A stretch of 64,000 nt of DNA from Leclercia adecarboxylata. Lineage in GTDB: Bacteria; Pseudomonadota; Gammaproteobacteria; Enterobacterales; Enterobacteriaceae. The notes below the pieces were generated by a model. The model searched no databases, was not told where the DNA came from, and saw only the letters and a program-made list of their open reading frames with translations. How positions within the stretch are numbered: the stretch's first letter is position 1; each line of letters begins with the position of its first letter. Both the position numbers and the translations under genes were made by a program. This document shows, one piece after another, positions 15,401 to 24,521 of this stretch. Location of the stretch: the NCBI RefSeq assembly GCF_006171285.1, contig NZ_CP040889.1, forward strand, positions 5,022,001-5,086,000. The letters run 5' to 3'.

Positions 15401-16516
15401 TTATTGACGCGCGTAATGACGCAGCTTGTCTTCGTCGATATCAATGCCTAATCCTGGCCCCTGAGGTAACGTCACCTCTCCCTGGCTGAAATCCAGCGGA
15501 CGTACCACGATGTCATCCTTCAGCAGCAGCGGGCCGAACATCTCGGTGCCCCACTGCATCTTCACCGTCGACCAGGCGTGCAGCGAGGCCACCGTGCCGA
15601 GCGTGCCTTCCAGCATGGTGCCGCCGTAGAGCGCCACCCCTGCCGCCTGCGCCACGTGCGCCAGCTTCAGGGCCTGCACCGGGCCGCCCGCTTTGGCGAT
15701 CTTCAGGGCGTAAACGCCGGTAAAGCCGCCGCTCGCCAGGGCGTAGCCGTCATGGCTGGTCGCCACCGCTTCGTCGGCGAGGATCGGCACCGTAAATCGC
15801 TGGCTGAGGGTGATAAGCCCCTGCCGGTCCCACAGCGGGATCGGCTGCTCCACCAGGTCGATGCCGCCCGCCTGCAGTTGGGTCATCCCTTTGATGGCGG
15901 TAGTCAGATCCCAGGCCTGGTTAACGTCCACCCGCACGCTCACCTCGTCGCCCAGCGCGGCCTTGATCGCCAGGGCGTGACGAACGTCCACGTCCAGCCC
16001 GCGAGCGCCGATTTTCAGCTTGAAGGTGTTGTGACGCCCCTCCGCCAGCAGGCGTTTGCCCTCTTCGATGTCTTTCTGCGTGTCGCCGCTCGCCAGGGTC
16101 CAGAGCACCGGGAGGCGTTCCGTCAACGCTCCGCCCAGCAGCGCGCTGACCGGCTGGCCCAGCGCCTTGCCCTGCGCATCGAGGAACGCGGTTTCGAGGG
16201 CAGATTTGGCAAAGGTATTGCCCTTCACGTGGGCGTTCATCTTGTCGGCGAGCGCCGCCACGCCGCTGAACGACTGGCCGCACACCAGCGGGGCCAGATA
16301 GGTCTCAATGGCGGATTTGATCGCTTCCGGGCTTTCCGGGCCGTAGCTCATGCCGCCGATAGTGGTGGCTTCGCCCCAGCCGGTGACGCCGTTCGCGCAG
16401 GTCATTCTGACGATGGCGAGGGTCTGGCAACCCATGGTCGCCATCGACAGCTTGTGCGGGCGAATGGTGGGAATGTCCACCAGCCAGCAGGCCAGGGATT
16501 CAATGGTGAGGGTCAT
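15401..16516 (-). CDS. catB: Muconate cycloisomerase
   Basis: The 371-residue enolase-superfamily enzyme lactonises cis,cis-muconate to muconolactone. Visible features are the N-terminal capping region (DIPTIRPHKLSMATMGCQTL), the catalytic Lys segment FKLKIGARG near 165-173, the metal ligands in VRVDVNQAWD and DLVEQPIP, and ILADEAV with the distal Lys (YALKIAKAGG). It overlaps pcaD by four bases (ATGA). catR, the LysR regulator usually beside catB, is absent here, so control probably comes from the iac promoter. Confidence 0.96.
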   Translation of the reverse strand: MTLTIESLACWLVDIPTIRPHKLSMATMGCQTLAIVRMTCANGVTGWGEATTIGGMSYGPESPEAIKSAIETYLAPLVCGQSFSGVAALADKMNAHVKGNTFAKSALETAFLDAQGKALGQPVSALLGGALTERLPVLWTLASGDTQKDIEEGKRLLAEGRHNTFKLKIGARGLDVDVRHALAIKAALGDEVSVRVDVNQAWDLTTAIKGMTQLQAGGIDLVEQPIPLWDRQGLITLSQRFTVPILADEAVATSHDGYALASGGFTGVYALKIAKAGGPVQALKLAHVAQAAGVALYGGTMLEGTLGTVASLHAWSTVKMQWGTEMFGPLLLKDDIVVRPLDFSQGEVTLPQGPGLGIDIDEDKLRHYARQ

Positions 16517-17280
16517 GTCGTGCTCCTGCGGGTTAAAAAGGTCAGCACCTGCTGGTTAAAGGCCTCCGGGCAGGCGACGTTCGACAGATGCGAGGCGGGT
16601 AGCGTCACGGACTCCGTCTGCTTTGCCTGAGCCGCGAGCCACCGGGCGTCCTGAACCGTGGTGACCGGATCGTCTTCGCCTGCGATGGCCAGCATCGGGC
16701 GTAGCATGGCGGCCACCTCTTCGCGCAGATCGGCGGTGGCCAGCGCTTCGCAGCAGGCGGCGTAGCCTTCGGCTGGCGTGTCGGCCAGACCGTCAATCAG
16801 CAGCTTCACCATTCCGGGATTGCTCTGGCGATATGCCGGAGTAAACCAGCGCTCCGCCGCCGTGCTGGCGACCGGGGCCATCCCCTGCTGGCGCACCGTT
16901 CCGGCACGCTGTTGCCAGCCTTTCGCCTCGCCGATTCTGGCTGCGGTGTTCGCCACCACGAGGCGTGAGAAACGTGACGGGGCGTGGCGGTTCAGCCACA
17001 TCCCGGTCATCCCGCCCAGCGAAATGCCGCAAAAACAGGCGCGTTCCACGTCGAGATGATCCAGCAGGGCAATCACGTCCTGCCCCAGCGTGTCGAGCGT
17101 GATGCCCGCGTCCGGCACCGGCGAGTGGCCGTGGCCGCGGGTGTTGTAGCGCAGCACGCGAAAATGGCGGGTGAAGTCGACCATCTGCCCCTGCCACATC
17201 TGCCAGGTGGTGCCGAGCGAGTTGGAGAGCACCAGCAGCGGGGCCTCTTCCGGTCCGTCGAGGCGATATTCCAGATCCAT
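16513..17280 (-). CDS. pcaD: 3-Oxoadipate enol-lactonase
   Basis: A 255-residue alpha/beta hydrolase with the nucleophile Ser87 in GISLGG, the oxyanion region LSNSLGTTWQMW near 18-30, and the catalytic His near the end (PASHLSNVACPEAF). It hydrolyses the enol-lactone to 3-oxoadipate. The start codon directly abuts the pcaJ stop codon. It could equally be called catD. Confidence 0.93.
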   Translation of the reverse strand: MDLEYRLDGPEEAPLLVLSNSLGTTWQMWQGQMVDFTRHFRVLRYNTRGHGHSPVPDAGITLDTLGQDVIALLDHLDVERACFCGISLGGMTGMWLNRHAPSRFSRLVVANTAARIGEAKGWQQRAGTVRQQGMAPVASTAAERWFTPAYRQSNPGMVKLLIDGLADTPAEGYAACCEALATADLREEVAAMLRPMLAIAGEDDPVTTVQDARWLAAQAKQTESVTLPASHLSNVACPEAFNQQVLTFLTRRSTT

Positions 17281-17943
17281 TCACGCCTCCTCGGTTTCAG
17301 CGTTCAGGGCAAAGGTCAGCGCCACCGGGGTGACGGACTGCAGATACTCCGCCGTCACGTCGCCAAACAGCTCGCGCACCACGATGCCCTCAGCGGTGAT
17401 ATCCATCACCGCCATATCGGTGTAGATCCGGTCGATGCAGGCCATACCGGTCAGGGGATAGGTGCAGGCTTTAACGATCTTGCAGTCGCCCTGACGGGTC
17501 AGATGTTCGGTCATCACATAGACGCGCTTCGCGCCAATCGCCAGATCCATCGCCCCGCCGACGGCCGGAATCGAGGAGGGTTCGCCGGTGCTCCAGTTCG
17601 CCAGGTCGCCGCGCTCAGAGACCTGATAGGCTCCCAGCACGCAGATATCCAGGTGGCCGCCGCGCATCATGGTGAACGAGTCGCCGTGATGGAAATAGCA
17701 GCCGCCTTCGAGCAGCGTCACCGGCTGTTTTCCGGCGTTAATGAGCTCAGGATCTTCTTCTCCCGGCGCAGGGGCCGGGCCCATGCCGAGAATGCCGTTT
17801 TCGCTGTGCAGGAAGATCTCGCGATCGGCTGGCAGATAGTTGGCAATCCGCGTCGGCAGGCCGATCCCGAGGTTCACATAGGCCCCTTCCGGGATATCGC
17901 GGGCGATACGTTCGGCCAGCTGTTGATGGGTCAGTTTATTCAC
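17281..17943 (-). CDS. pcaJ: 3-Oxoadipate CoA-transferase subunit B
   Basis: A 220-residue family I CoA-transferase beta subunit. The catalytic Glu is Glu48 in SENGILGMGP, and NLGIGLPTRIANYLP near 24-38 is characteristic. With PcaI it moves CoA from succinyl-CoA to 3-oxoadipate. It starts nine bases after pcaI ends. Confidence 0.94.
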   Translation of the reverse strand: MNKLTHQQLAERIARDIPEGAYVNLGIGLPTRIANYLPADREIFLHSENGILGMGPAPAPGEEDPELINAGKQPVTLLEGGCYFHHGDSFTMMRGGHLDICVLGAYQVSERGDLANWSTGEPSSIPAVGGAMDLAIGAKRVYVMTEHLTRQGDCKIVKACTYPLTGMACIDRIYTDMAVMDITAEGIVVRELFGDVTAEYLQSVTPVALTFALNAETEEA

Positions 17944-17952
17944 GGGCTCTCC

Positions 17953-18639
17953 TTATGCCGTCTGCGGCAGGCGTTGCGGCGCGACCGTCACCACGCGCTG
18001 GACAAAAATTCCCGGCGTCACCACCGCCTCCGGATCAAGCTCGCCCAGGCGAACGATCTCGCTCACCTGCGCAATGGTGCAGCTGGCGGCGGCGGCCATG
18101 ATCGGCCCGAAGTTGCGCCCGGTTTTGTCATAGACCAGGTTGCCCCAGCGGTCGGCCTTCAGGGCTTTGATCAGGGCGAAATCGGCTTTTAACGGGTACT
18201 CCAGCACGTAATCCCTGCCGTCGATGTGCCGGGTCTCTTTGCCCGCCGCCAGCTCGGTGCCAAAGCCGGTCGGGGTGAAGATCGCCCCCAGCCCGCTGCC
18301 GCCCGCCTGAATGCGCGCCGCGAGGTTGCCCTGCGGGACCAGCTCCAGCTCTACTTCGCCGCGACGGTAGAGGTCGTCAAAGACCCAGGAGTCGGTCTGG
18401 CGCGGGAAGGAGCAGATCACCTTTTTCACGCACCCGGCCTTCAGCAGCGCCGCCAGGCCGTAGTCGCCGTTGCCGGCGTTGTTGCTGACCAGGGTCAGAT
18501 CCCGCGGCCTGCGGCGGATCAGGGCATCCAGCAGTTCGGCGGGCTGTCCGGCCGCGCCGAAGCCGCCCACCATCACCACCGCGCCGTCAAAAATGTCCGC
18601 CACGGCGGTATCGGTGGCGGCAATCCGTTTATCAATCAT
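17953..18639 (-). CDS. pcaI: 3-Oxoadipate CoA-transferase subunit A
   Basis: A 228-residue alpha subunit with MVGGFGAAGQPAELLDALI near 22-40 and the Gly-rich GNLAARIQAGGSGLGAIFTPTGFGT near 102-127. It pairs with PcaJ. It overlaps the upstream transporter gene by four bases. The thiolase that would split the product (PcaF/CatF) is not in this operon or window. Confidence 0.94.
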   Translation of the reverse strand: MIDKRIAATDTAVADIFDGAVVMVGGFGAAGQPAELLDALIRRRPRDLTLVSNNAGNGDYGLAALLKAGCVKKVICSFPRQTDSWVFDDLYRRGEVELELVPQGNLAARIQAGGSGLGAIFTPTGFGTELAAGKETRHIDGRDYVLEYPLKADFALIKALKADRWGNLVYDKTGRNFGPIMAAAASCTIAQVSEIVRLGELDPEAVVTPGIFVQRVVTVAPQRLPQTA

Positions 18640-19955
18640 TTGCTTACCTCGTTATTATTCGTTGACGGCAGGCTGCGCAGGGCGATCCACGCCAGCAGCG
18701 CATAGGCCATCAGCAGCAGGGAGACCGGCCATGAAGCGTCGAAGTGCATCAGCAGCGCCACCGCCAGCATCGGCCCCAGTCCGCCGGAGAAGATCGAGCC
18801 CACCTCATGCCCCAGCGCCAGGCCGGAGTAGCGCACGCGCACCGGGAACAGGTCGCTCATGATGCAGGGCTGGGTGCCGATCATCGCCCCGTGGCAGAAC
18901 GGCAGGCCGAGCAGCATCGCCAGCATGATCCAGCCGTAGTCGCCGGTGGAGAGCAGCCAGAAGAACGGGAAGGCCATCACCAGCAGGCCGATGACGCCGA
19001 TGTAGTAGACCGGCTTCAGGCCGATGCGATCCGATAGCGCGCCCCAGAACAGGATCGAGAAGAACTCCACCAGCATCGCCAGGGTCACGGCGCTGATGAT
19101 CTCCCCGGTGCCGATGCCGATGTGCTTCGCGTAGACCACCGAGAAGGTGAAGAAGATATAGGAAGCGCCGTTCTCCGGCAGGCGCAGGGCGATGGCCTGC
19201 AGCAGCGCTTTCGGGTGCTCGCGCACCAGCACCATAAGCGGGATCTTCTCGTGTTTCTCTTCGGGCTTCGCCTGAGTGAAGGCCTTGCTCTCGCGGATGT
19301 TTTTGCGGATATAGACCCCGACCAGGAAGATGACGATGCTGAGCAGGAAGGGCACGCGCCAGCCCCAGCTCATCAGTTCGTCCTCCGGCAACTTTTGCAC
19401 CAGATAAAAGGCAAACGCCGAGAGCACAAACCCGCCGGAGACCCCCATCTGGCTCCAGGCGGTAAAGAAGCCGCGACGCGATGCCGGAGCGTTCTCGCTC
19501 AGCATCAGCACCCCGCCGCCCCACTCCCCGCCTGACGCCACGCCCTGTAAAAAGCGCAGGGTGATGAGCGATATCGGCGCCCAGATGCCAATCTGGGCAT
19601 AGACCGGCAGCAGGCCGATGACGAAGGTGGTGGCCCCCATCAGGGTCAGGGTCATGATCAGCGTCATCTTGCGGCTGTAGCGATCCCCGAGATGGCCGAA
19701 GACGATCCCGCCCAGCGGACGGGCAAGGAAGCCCACCGCAAAACCGGAGAAGGCCAGCAGCGTGCCCTGCATCGGGTCGCCGCCCACCGGGAAGAACAGC
19801 GGGCCAAACACCAGCGCCGCGGCGGTGCCGTAGAGGAAGAAGTCATACCATTCCAGCGCGTTACCCAGCACCGAGGCGAACACCAGCTTGCGCATCTGTC
19901 CCGCATCCTGCGGTTGTACTGCCGAAGCGGTTGTTTCAGTCACCACATTGCTCAT
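18636..19955 (-). CDS. MFS transporter of the metabolite:H+ symporter type
   Basis: A 439-residue, 12-span inner-membrane protein of the MHS family. Family motifs include GNALEWYDFFLYG (31-43), FLARPLGGIVFGHLGDRYSRK (about 76-96) and RFLQGVASGGEWGGG (about 133-147). It sits inside the operon between iacG and pcaI, so it most likely takes up indole-3-acetate or a pathway acid such as muconate or 3-oxoadipate; the sequence alone does not decide. It is the intact transporter of the island, since the second MFS gene is broken. Confidence 0.85.
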   Translation of the reverse strand: MSNVVTETTASAVQPQDAGQMRKLVFASVLGNALEWYDFFLYGTAAALVFGPLFFPVGGDPMQGTLLAFSGFAVGFLARPLGGIVFGHLGDRYSRKMTLIMTLTLMGATTFVIGLLPVYAQIGIWAPISLITLRFLQGVASGGEWGGGVLMLSENAPASRRGFFTAWSQMGVSGGFVLSAFAFYLVQKLPEDELMSWGWRVPFLLSIVIFLVGVYIRKNIRESKAFTQAKPEEKHEKIPLMVLVREHPKALLQAIALRLPENGASYIFFTFSVVYAKHIGIGTGEIISAVTLAMLVEFFSILFWGALSDRIGLKPVYYIGVIGLLVMAFPFFWLLSTGDYGWIMLAMLLGLPFCHGAMIGTQPCIMSDLFPVRVRYSGLALGHEVGSIFSGGLGPMLAVALLMHFDASWPVSLLLMAYALLAWIALRSLPSTNNNEVSK

Positions 19956-19978
19956 CAGCGTTACCCTTATGGTTGGTT

Positions 19979-20473
19979 TTACGCTTCCACGTCATGCCCG
20001 ATGGCATGGTAGCGACGGTTGAAGTAGACCAGCCCGCGCGGGGCTTCGCTGATGCGGATCGCCTGCACCTGGCAGTAGAACACCGTGTGGCTGCCCACTT
20101 CATGGCAGGTGTCGATCACGCAGTCGAAGCTGGCGACGGACGAGCTCAGCACCGGCGCGCCGCTGGCCATCACCTGCCAGGTGTCGTACTCGAACCGCTG
20201 CTCGGAGCGCAGGCTGGCGTTGGCGAAGATCCCGGAGAGATCCTGGTGGTCGCTGGAGAGGACGTTGACGCACAGGACCCGGTTCTGCTTGAAGGGCTCA
20301 TGGGCGTAGGAGTTGCGGTTCATGCACACCAGCAGCGTCGGCGGCGAGTCCGTGACGCTGCAGACGGCAGAGGCGGTAAACCCAAACTTGCCCGCCGGGC
20401 CGTCGGTGGTGATCACGGAGACCGCACTGCCCAGTTGCGCCATGGCATTACGAAATTCGGTTTGCAGTGTCAT
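19979..20473 (-). CDS. iacG: Flavin reductase IacG
   Basis: A 164-residue protein of the HpaC-like flavin reductase family: LGSAVSVITTDGPAGKFGFTASAVCSVT near 13-40 and the C-terminal GRGLVYFNRRYH-like segment (here RGLVYFNRRYHAIG). It would reduce FAD/FMN with NAD(P)H for the flavin monooxygenase IacA. It follows iacF by 10 bases and precedes the transporter by 23 bases. Confidence 0.88.
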   Translation of the reverse strand: MTLQTEFRNAMAQLGSAVSVITTDGPAGKFGFTASAVCSVTDSPPTLLVCMNRNSYAHEPFKQNRVLCVNVLSSDHQDLSGIFANASLRSEQRFEYDTWQVMASGAPVLSSSVASFDCVIDTCHEVGSHTVFYCQVQAIRISEAPRGLVYFNRRYHAIGHDVEA

Positions 20474-20483
20474 AAGGAATTCC

Positions 20484-21416
20484 TCACAGATCGATAACTA
20501 AACGGGCGCTCTTTGCCCGGGAACAACACAACAAAATCTGGTCGCCGTCGGCTTTCTCTTCGTCGGTCAGGTAGCTGTCGCGATGATCCGGCTCACCTTC
20601 CAGCACGTCGGTCAGGCAGCTACCGCAGATCCCCTGCTTGCAGGAGACGCACACCTTCAGCCCGGCCAACGCCAGCGCCTCGACGATGCTCTGGTTCTCC
20701 AGCACCTGGACGGTGATGCCGCTGGCGGCGGCGACCACTTCAAAGGCCGCCCCGCCGGTGATCACCCCGGCGCTGAAGCACTCCTGATGCACCTGCTCCG
20801 GGCGATAGCCCGCTGCCGCGGCCTGTTCGCTGACCGCATCCATCAGCCGCGTCGGGCCGCAGGTGTAGACGTGGGTGTTGGCCGGCACGTCGCTCAGCAC
20901 GGCCGCCAGGTTCAGGCGCTGGATATCGCTGAAGTGCAGATGAACGCGGTCGGCATACGGAGCCTGCTCCAGTTGAGAGATAAACGCCGCCTGTTCCCGC
21001 GTCCGGGCGCAGTAGTGCAGGCTGAACGAGCGCCCGCTGGCGTGCAGTTCGGCGGCCATCGCCAGCATCGGGGTGATGCCGATCCCGCCGCCAATCAGCA
21101 GGCAGTGGCTGGCGGTCTCCTCCAGCGCAAACAGGTTGCGCGGGTCGCTGACCTGGATCGAATCCCCTTCGTTCAGGGCGTGGGCGGCAAGGGAGCCCCC
21201 CTGGGATTTACTCTCTTTCAGAATGCCGAGCTGATAGTGGCGGCGATCGTTCGGGTCGCCGCACAGGGAGTACGGACGCACCAGGTCTTCTGCCAGATGC
21301 AGATCGATATGCGCCCCCGCGCTGAAGGGCGGGAGGTCGATACCGTCAGAATGCGCCAGCGTCAGCAGGACCACCTCGCCCTGCAACTCCCGCCTGATAA
21401 CCTGTAATGTCAGCAT
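20484..21416 (-). CDS. iacF: Ferredoxin reductase-type electron donor IacF
   Basis: A 310-residue PDR/VanB-type reductase in the order FMN/FAD domain (RPYS at 47-50), NAD domain (IGGGIGITPML near 108-118) and C-terminal plant-type [2Fe-2S] domain with Cys259, Cys264, Cys267 and Cys297. It supplies electrons to the Rieske oxygenase IacCD. It begins nine bases after iacE ends, with GGAGTC upstream of ATG. Confidence 0.9.
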   Translation of the reverse strand: MLTLQVIRRELQGEVVLLTLAHSDGIDLPPFSAGAHIDLHLAEDLVRPYSLCGDPNDRRHYQLGILKESKSQGGSLAAHALNEGDSIQVSDPRNLFALEETASHCLLIGGGIGITPMLAMAAELHASGRSFSLHYCARTREQAAFISQLEQAPYADRVHLHFSDIQRLNLAAVLSDVPANTHVYTCGPTRLMDAVSEQAAAAGYRPEQVHQECFSAGVITGGAAFEVVAAASGITVQVLENQSIVEALALAGLKVCVSCKQGICGSCLTDVLEGEPDHRDSYLTDEEKADGDQILLCCSRAKSARLVIDL

Positions 21417-21425
21417 GTTGACTCC

Positions 21426-22166
21426 TTAACGCATAAACAGGCCGCCGTTGATGTCCCAGGTTGCCCCGGTGACAAACGACGCCTGCTCTGATGCCAGCAA
21501 GGCCACGGCCTGTGCGACAAACTCTGCTTCACCTAATTTGCCGACCGGGATCATCTGCAGCAGTCCGGCCATCTTCTCTTCCGGTACCAGGGCGTGAACC
21601 ATCGGCAGATCCATCGGGCCCGGGGCAATGGCATTCACCGTCACGCCGGATTTACTCAGCTCGCGGGCAAACACTTTGGTGAGGGTCAGGATCCCGCCCT
21701 TCGAGGCCGCGTAGTGGGCCCCGGAGGCGGTTCCGCCGTTCTGCCCGGCCAGTGAAGCCAGGTTGATGATGCGGCCATAGCCTTTGCCCGCGAAGTAGCG
21801 TCCCATGGCCTGGCAGCCGACAAAGGTGCCGCGCAGGTTGGTGGAAATCACCCGGTCGAACTCGTCGACCTCAATCTCTATCACCGGGGTGGCGAGGGTC
21901 AGCGCGGCGTTGTTCACCAGCACTTCAAGGCTGCCGAAACGCTCGAGGGTGGCCGTCAGCGCTTTGGCGAAATCCTGCGGCTGGCGAATATCCAGCCCCA
22001 GCGCCAGGACTCTGCCCTGCCCGTTATCCAGGCGATCCGCGGCCTGCTGCGCCCGGGCGGCGTCGACGTCGGTCAGCACCACCTGATATCCCTGCGCCAG
22101 CAGGTGGGCGGCAATCACGTTGCCCAGACCGGCGGCGGCGCCGGTCACTAATACGGTTTGCGTCAT
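21426..22166 (-). CDS. iacE: Short-chain dehydrogenase IacE
   Basis: From ATG 22166 (GAGGAG upstream) the protein has 246 residues. The Rossmann motif is TGAAAGLG (8-15), the NNAA segment follows near 85, and the catalytic Ser and YAASK motif lie near 135-155. It ends with the usual SDR tail (GATWDINGGLFMR). In studied iac clusters IacE acts on the oxidised indole acetate intermediate formed by IacA. A longer frame that overlaps iacD is not supported. Confidence 0.9.
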   Translation of the reverse strand: MTQTVLVTGAAAGLGNVIAAHLLAQGYQVVLTDVDAARAQQAADRLDNGQGRVLALGLDIRQPQDFAKALTATLERFGSLEVLVNNAALTLATPVIEIEVDEFDRVISTNLRGTFVGCQAMGRYFAGKGYGRIINLASLAGQNGGTASGAHYAASKGGILTLTKVFARELSKSGVTVNAIAPGPMDLPMVHALVPEEKMAGLLQMIPVGKLGEAEFVAQAVALLASEQASFVTGATWDINGGLFMR

Positions 22167-22176
22167 GGACGGCTCC

Positions 22177-22659
22177 TCAGAGGATGTAGCCGATGCTGTG
22201 CAGCACATCGTCGCTGTTGACCAGGCGGATCACCTTTTGGGTAATCAGCAACCTGCCGTCCTGCGGCTTGAGGTGCCAGGTGATGTCCGCCGCGTAGTGG
22301 CGGCTGTGCCCCTTGCGGTGCTCCCACAGGGACTGCGCCCCGCGCACCACGATCAGTTCCTCGCTGGATTCCAGCAGGCGGAAGCGCGACAGGGTGCGCA
22401 GCGTTCTGGCGCGCGGCGTGGTGGAGATGGACTCCCCGCTGTAGAGACGCTTCACCCGGCGCTCGCGCATGTGGTGATCGTCGCAGGCGTAGTTGAGGGT
22501 GTTTTTAAAATCGGTTTCGTTCGGGTCGATGGGCACCACGTACAGGCCGTCGCGCTGCCACAGCTCCAGCCAGGCGTTGAACTCGCCCTGGTCCAGCAGA
22601 TCGCCTTCGAGGTTGATTACGGACATGGCCGCAAACAGGACAGAATCTGGGGTCATCAT
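22177..22659 (-). CDS. iacD: Ring-hydroxylating dioxygenase small subunit IacD
   Basis: The start is at one of two adjacent ATG codons (22659 or 22656) overlapping the iacC stop. The 160-residue protein is a beta subunit of the NTF2-like fold: GEFNAWLELWQRDGLYVVP near 26-44, DDHHMRERRVKRLYSGE and a Trp-rich end. It has a structural role in the alpha3beta3 oxygenase. Translational coupling to iacC fits equal subunit production. Confidence 0.9.
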   Translation of the reverse strand: MMTPDSVLFAAMSVINLEGDLLDQGEFNAWLELWQRDGLYVVPIDPNETDFKNTLNYACDDHHMRERRVKRLYSGESISTTPRARTLRTLSRFRLLESSEELIVVRGAQSLWEHRKGHSRHYAADITWHLKPQDGRLLITQKVIRLVNSDDVLHSIGYIL

Positions 22660-23969
22660 TTTTCGCTCTCCGTCATCAATTTTTTCCACTGCTGATAGGC
22701 CGCCCGCATGCCGGTCTCGGCGCTGACGTCGCTGCGCAGGCCATCGTCGGTGCGGTACTCCCCGGCGAGTCCGCGGTTGAGCATGATCCACAGGTCGTCG
22801 CCAGCGGTGGCCCCGCGCTGCACGCGCTCCCAGGCTTCGGAGTCGTCCGGAGTGCCAAAGCCCATCGGCCCCTGGAAGTGTTCGTGCAGACGCAGGCGCG
22901 CCTGGTTGGCAATCTCCGGCCCGCCGTCCATGGTGATCACCGCGTGGTGGATTTCGGTTTCCATCACTGAGATCGGCTGCAATACGCGGAAGAAGGCCAT
23001 CGAACAGGCGATATTCGGGAACAGGTTGAGGTTGAAGCCGGAGCCGCCCACCGCGCGCACGATGCGGCGTACCTGCTCTTCGTCGTGATCTTTGCGCAGT
23101 TCGTCAGCCAGTTCGACAAAGCGCTCCGGGATTGGCGCGTCGAGGTTAGCTTCCAGATCCACCAGCTCGGGGATCATCACCATCACGCTGTGGCCGTTGC
23201 CGAGATCTTCCACATAGCCGCTGCCGTCCACGAAGTTGAGCATCTCTTCGGTCTGCTTATCCACCGAGCTCAGGAAGGAGCGGTGCACCACCGGGAAGTG
23301 GTAGCCGTCGGTGGTGTTCTCCAGCTGAATTTTCCAGTTGCCCGGGAAGCGGAAACGGTGCGCAGGCCCGGTCTTGATCGGGTAGCCCGCCCCCTGCTTC
23401 ATAAACAGATCCATCCACTTCTTCGCCGCGCCGAGGAAATCCTCCAGCGGTTCGATCTCGTCGTTAAAGGTGGCGAAGACCATGCCCGCATACTGTTCGG
23501 TACGCAGCGACACCAGACCCAGCTCGTTTTTCTCAAGCTGATCGGCATAGCTTTCCGGGTGCGGCACGCCGCGCAGGCTGCCGTCGAGGGCGTAGCCCCA
23601 GCCGTGGTACGGGCAGACGAAGCTGTTGGTCTTGCCGCTGCGGTGCTCGCAGACGGTGGCCGCGCGGTGGCGGCAGCGGTTCAGCAGGGTGTGGATCGCG
23701 CCTTTACGATCACGCACCACGATCACCGGCTGGGTGCCGATCTCGGTGGTTTTGAAGCTGCCGGTCTCCGGGATCTCGCTGACGTGCGCCACCCAGACCC
23801 AGGTTTTGCTGAAAATACGGTCCAGCTCCAGCTGGAAGAGTTCGTCTGAGGTGTAGAGCGACGTGTGGACGCGGTCATGCTTTACCAGGCCCGCAATCTC
23901 TTCCCGGCTCAGGGTCGGCTGCGCGGTGGTATCGATATTCTTGACGTTGATGAGGTGGTCACACTGCAT
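22656..23969 (-). CDS. iacC: Rieske ring-hydroxylating dioxygenase large subunit IacC
   Basis: From ATG 23969 (AGGAGAAAGATT upstream) 437 residues result. The Rieske ligands are Cys99, His101, Cys119 and His122 (NRCRHRA and FVCPYHGWGY). The mononuclear iron site is NTTDGYHFPVVH with His224 and His229 and the bridging Asp221. In the iac pathway IacC/IacD, fed by IacF, converts the dioxindole-3-acetate type intermediate towards catechol. Other Rieske enzymes (benzoate, anthranilate) share these motifs; assignment to iac rests on the full gene order H-A-B-I-C-D-E-F-G. Confidence 0.92.
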   Translation of the reverse strand: MQCDHLINVKNIDTTAQPTLSREEIAGLVKHDRVHTSLYTSDELFQLELDRIFSKTWVWVAHVSEIPETGSFKTTEIGTQPVIVVRDRKGAIHTLLNRCRHRAATVCEHRSGKTNSFVCPYHGWGYALDGSLRGVPHPESYADQLEKNELGLVSLRTEQYAGMVFATFNDEIEPLEDFLGAAKKWMDLFMKQGAGYPIKTGPAHRFRFPGNWKIQLENTTDGYHFPVVHRSFLSSVDKQTEEMLNFVDGSGYVEDLGNGHSVMVMIPELVDLEANLDAPIPERFVELADELRKDHDEEQVRRIVRAVGGSGFNLNLFPNIACSMAFFRVLQPISVMETEIHHAVITMDGGPEIANQARLRLHEHFQGPMGFGTPDDSEAWERVQRGATAGDDLWIMLNRGLAGEYRTDDGLRSDVSAETGMRAAYQQWKKLMTESEK

Positions 23970-23997
23970 AATCTTTCTCCTGCTAGCGGTCGAGGTT

Positions 23998-24510
23998 CTA
24001 GTTTTTGTCAGGGACAGGTAACGCATCCGCCGCATGCCAGTGGCTCACCGGCCGGCTGAACAGGTTGCGGGTGGTGAAATGGTGCATGGTCATCTCACCC
24101 GCCTCGCGACGGAAAATAATCTGCAGCTCGGCGGCATTCAGATGCGCGCCCCCGGCGGTAAAGGCGGAGGTTTGCAGCATCTGCCAGCGGCCATGCAGCA
24201 CGCCGTCGGCATCGTGATACAGCGCTTCGGAGCATAAAAAATGGCCGTTCAGGGCGAAGTGCGCGGGCGTGCGGACGTAGCCCGCCATCATCGCCACAAT
24301 CGCCTCGCGTCCCTGATGTCTTCCCAGCCGGGTGGCGTAAGGCTCACCCAGCCCTTCCCAGCAGGCGTCTGCGCTGAACAGGGCCCCGATGGCCTGCACC
24401 GTCGCCATGTCGTCCAGCCGATCGCACAGCCGCATGTAAGTGCTGATACAGACCCGGGCGGCCTGCTGATCTTCAAGCTGCTGTAAACGCAGCGCATCCT
24501 GTGGGCTCAT
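23998..24510 (-). CDS. iacI: SnoaL-like protein IacI
   Basis: A 170-residue NTF2-like (SnoaL_4) protein with VCISTYMRLCDRLDDMATVQAIGALFSADACWEG near 18-50. Its place between iacB and iacC is the one known in Pseudomonas-type iac clusters. It probably assists a ring-opening or hydration step; its exact role is not settled. Confidence 0.85.
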   Translation of the reverse strand: MSPQDALRLQQLEDQQAARVCISTYMRLCDRLDDMATVQAIGALFSADACWEGLGEPYATRLGRHQGREAIVAMMAGYVRTPAHFALNGHFLCSEALYHDADGVLHGRWQMLQTSAFTAGGAHLNAAELQIIFRREAGEMTMHHFTTRNLFSRPVSHWHAADALPVPDKN

Positions 24511-24521
24511 GATCCACTCCG

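Noticed and set aside
15578..16630. A 350-codon plus-strand frame
   Set aside because: Antisense to catB, which has the enolase-superfamily residues in place.
16984..18192. A 402-codon plus-strand frame
   Set aside because: Antisense to pcaD, pcaJ and pcaI, all of which carry family motifs and correct overlaps. The plus-strand product has no recognisable domain.
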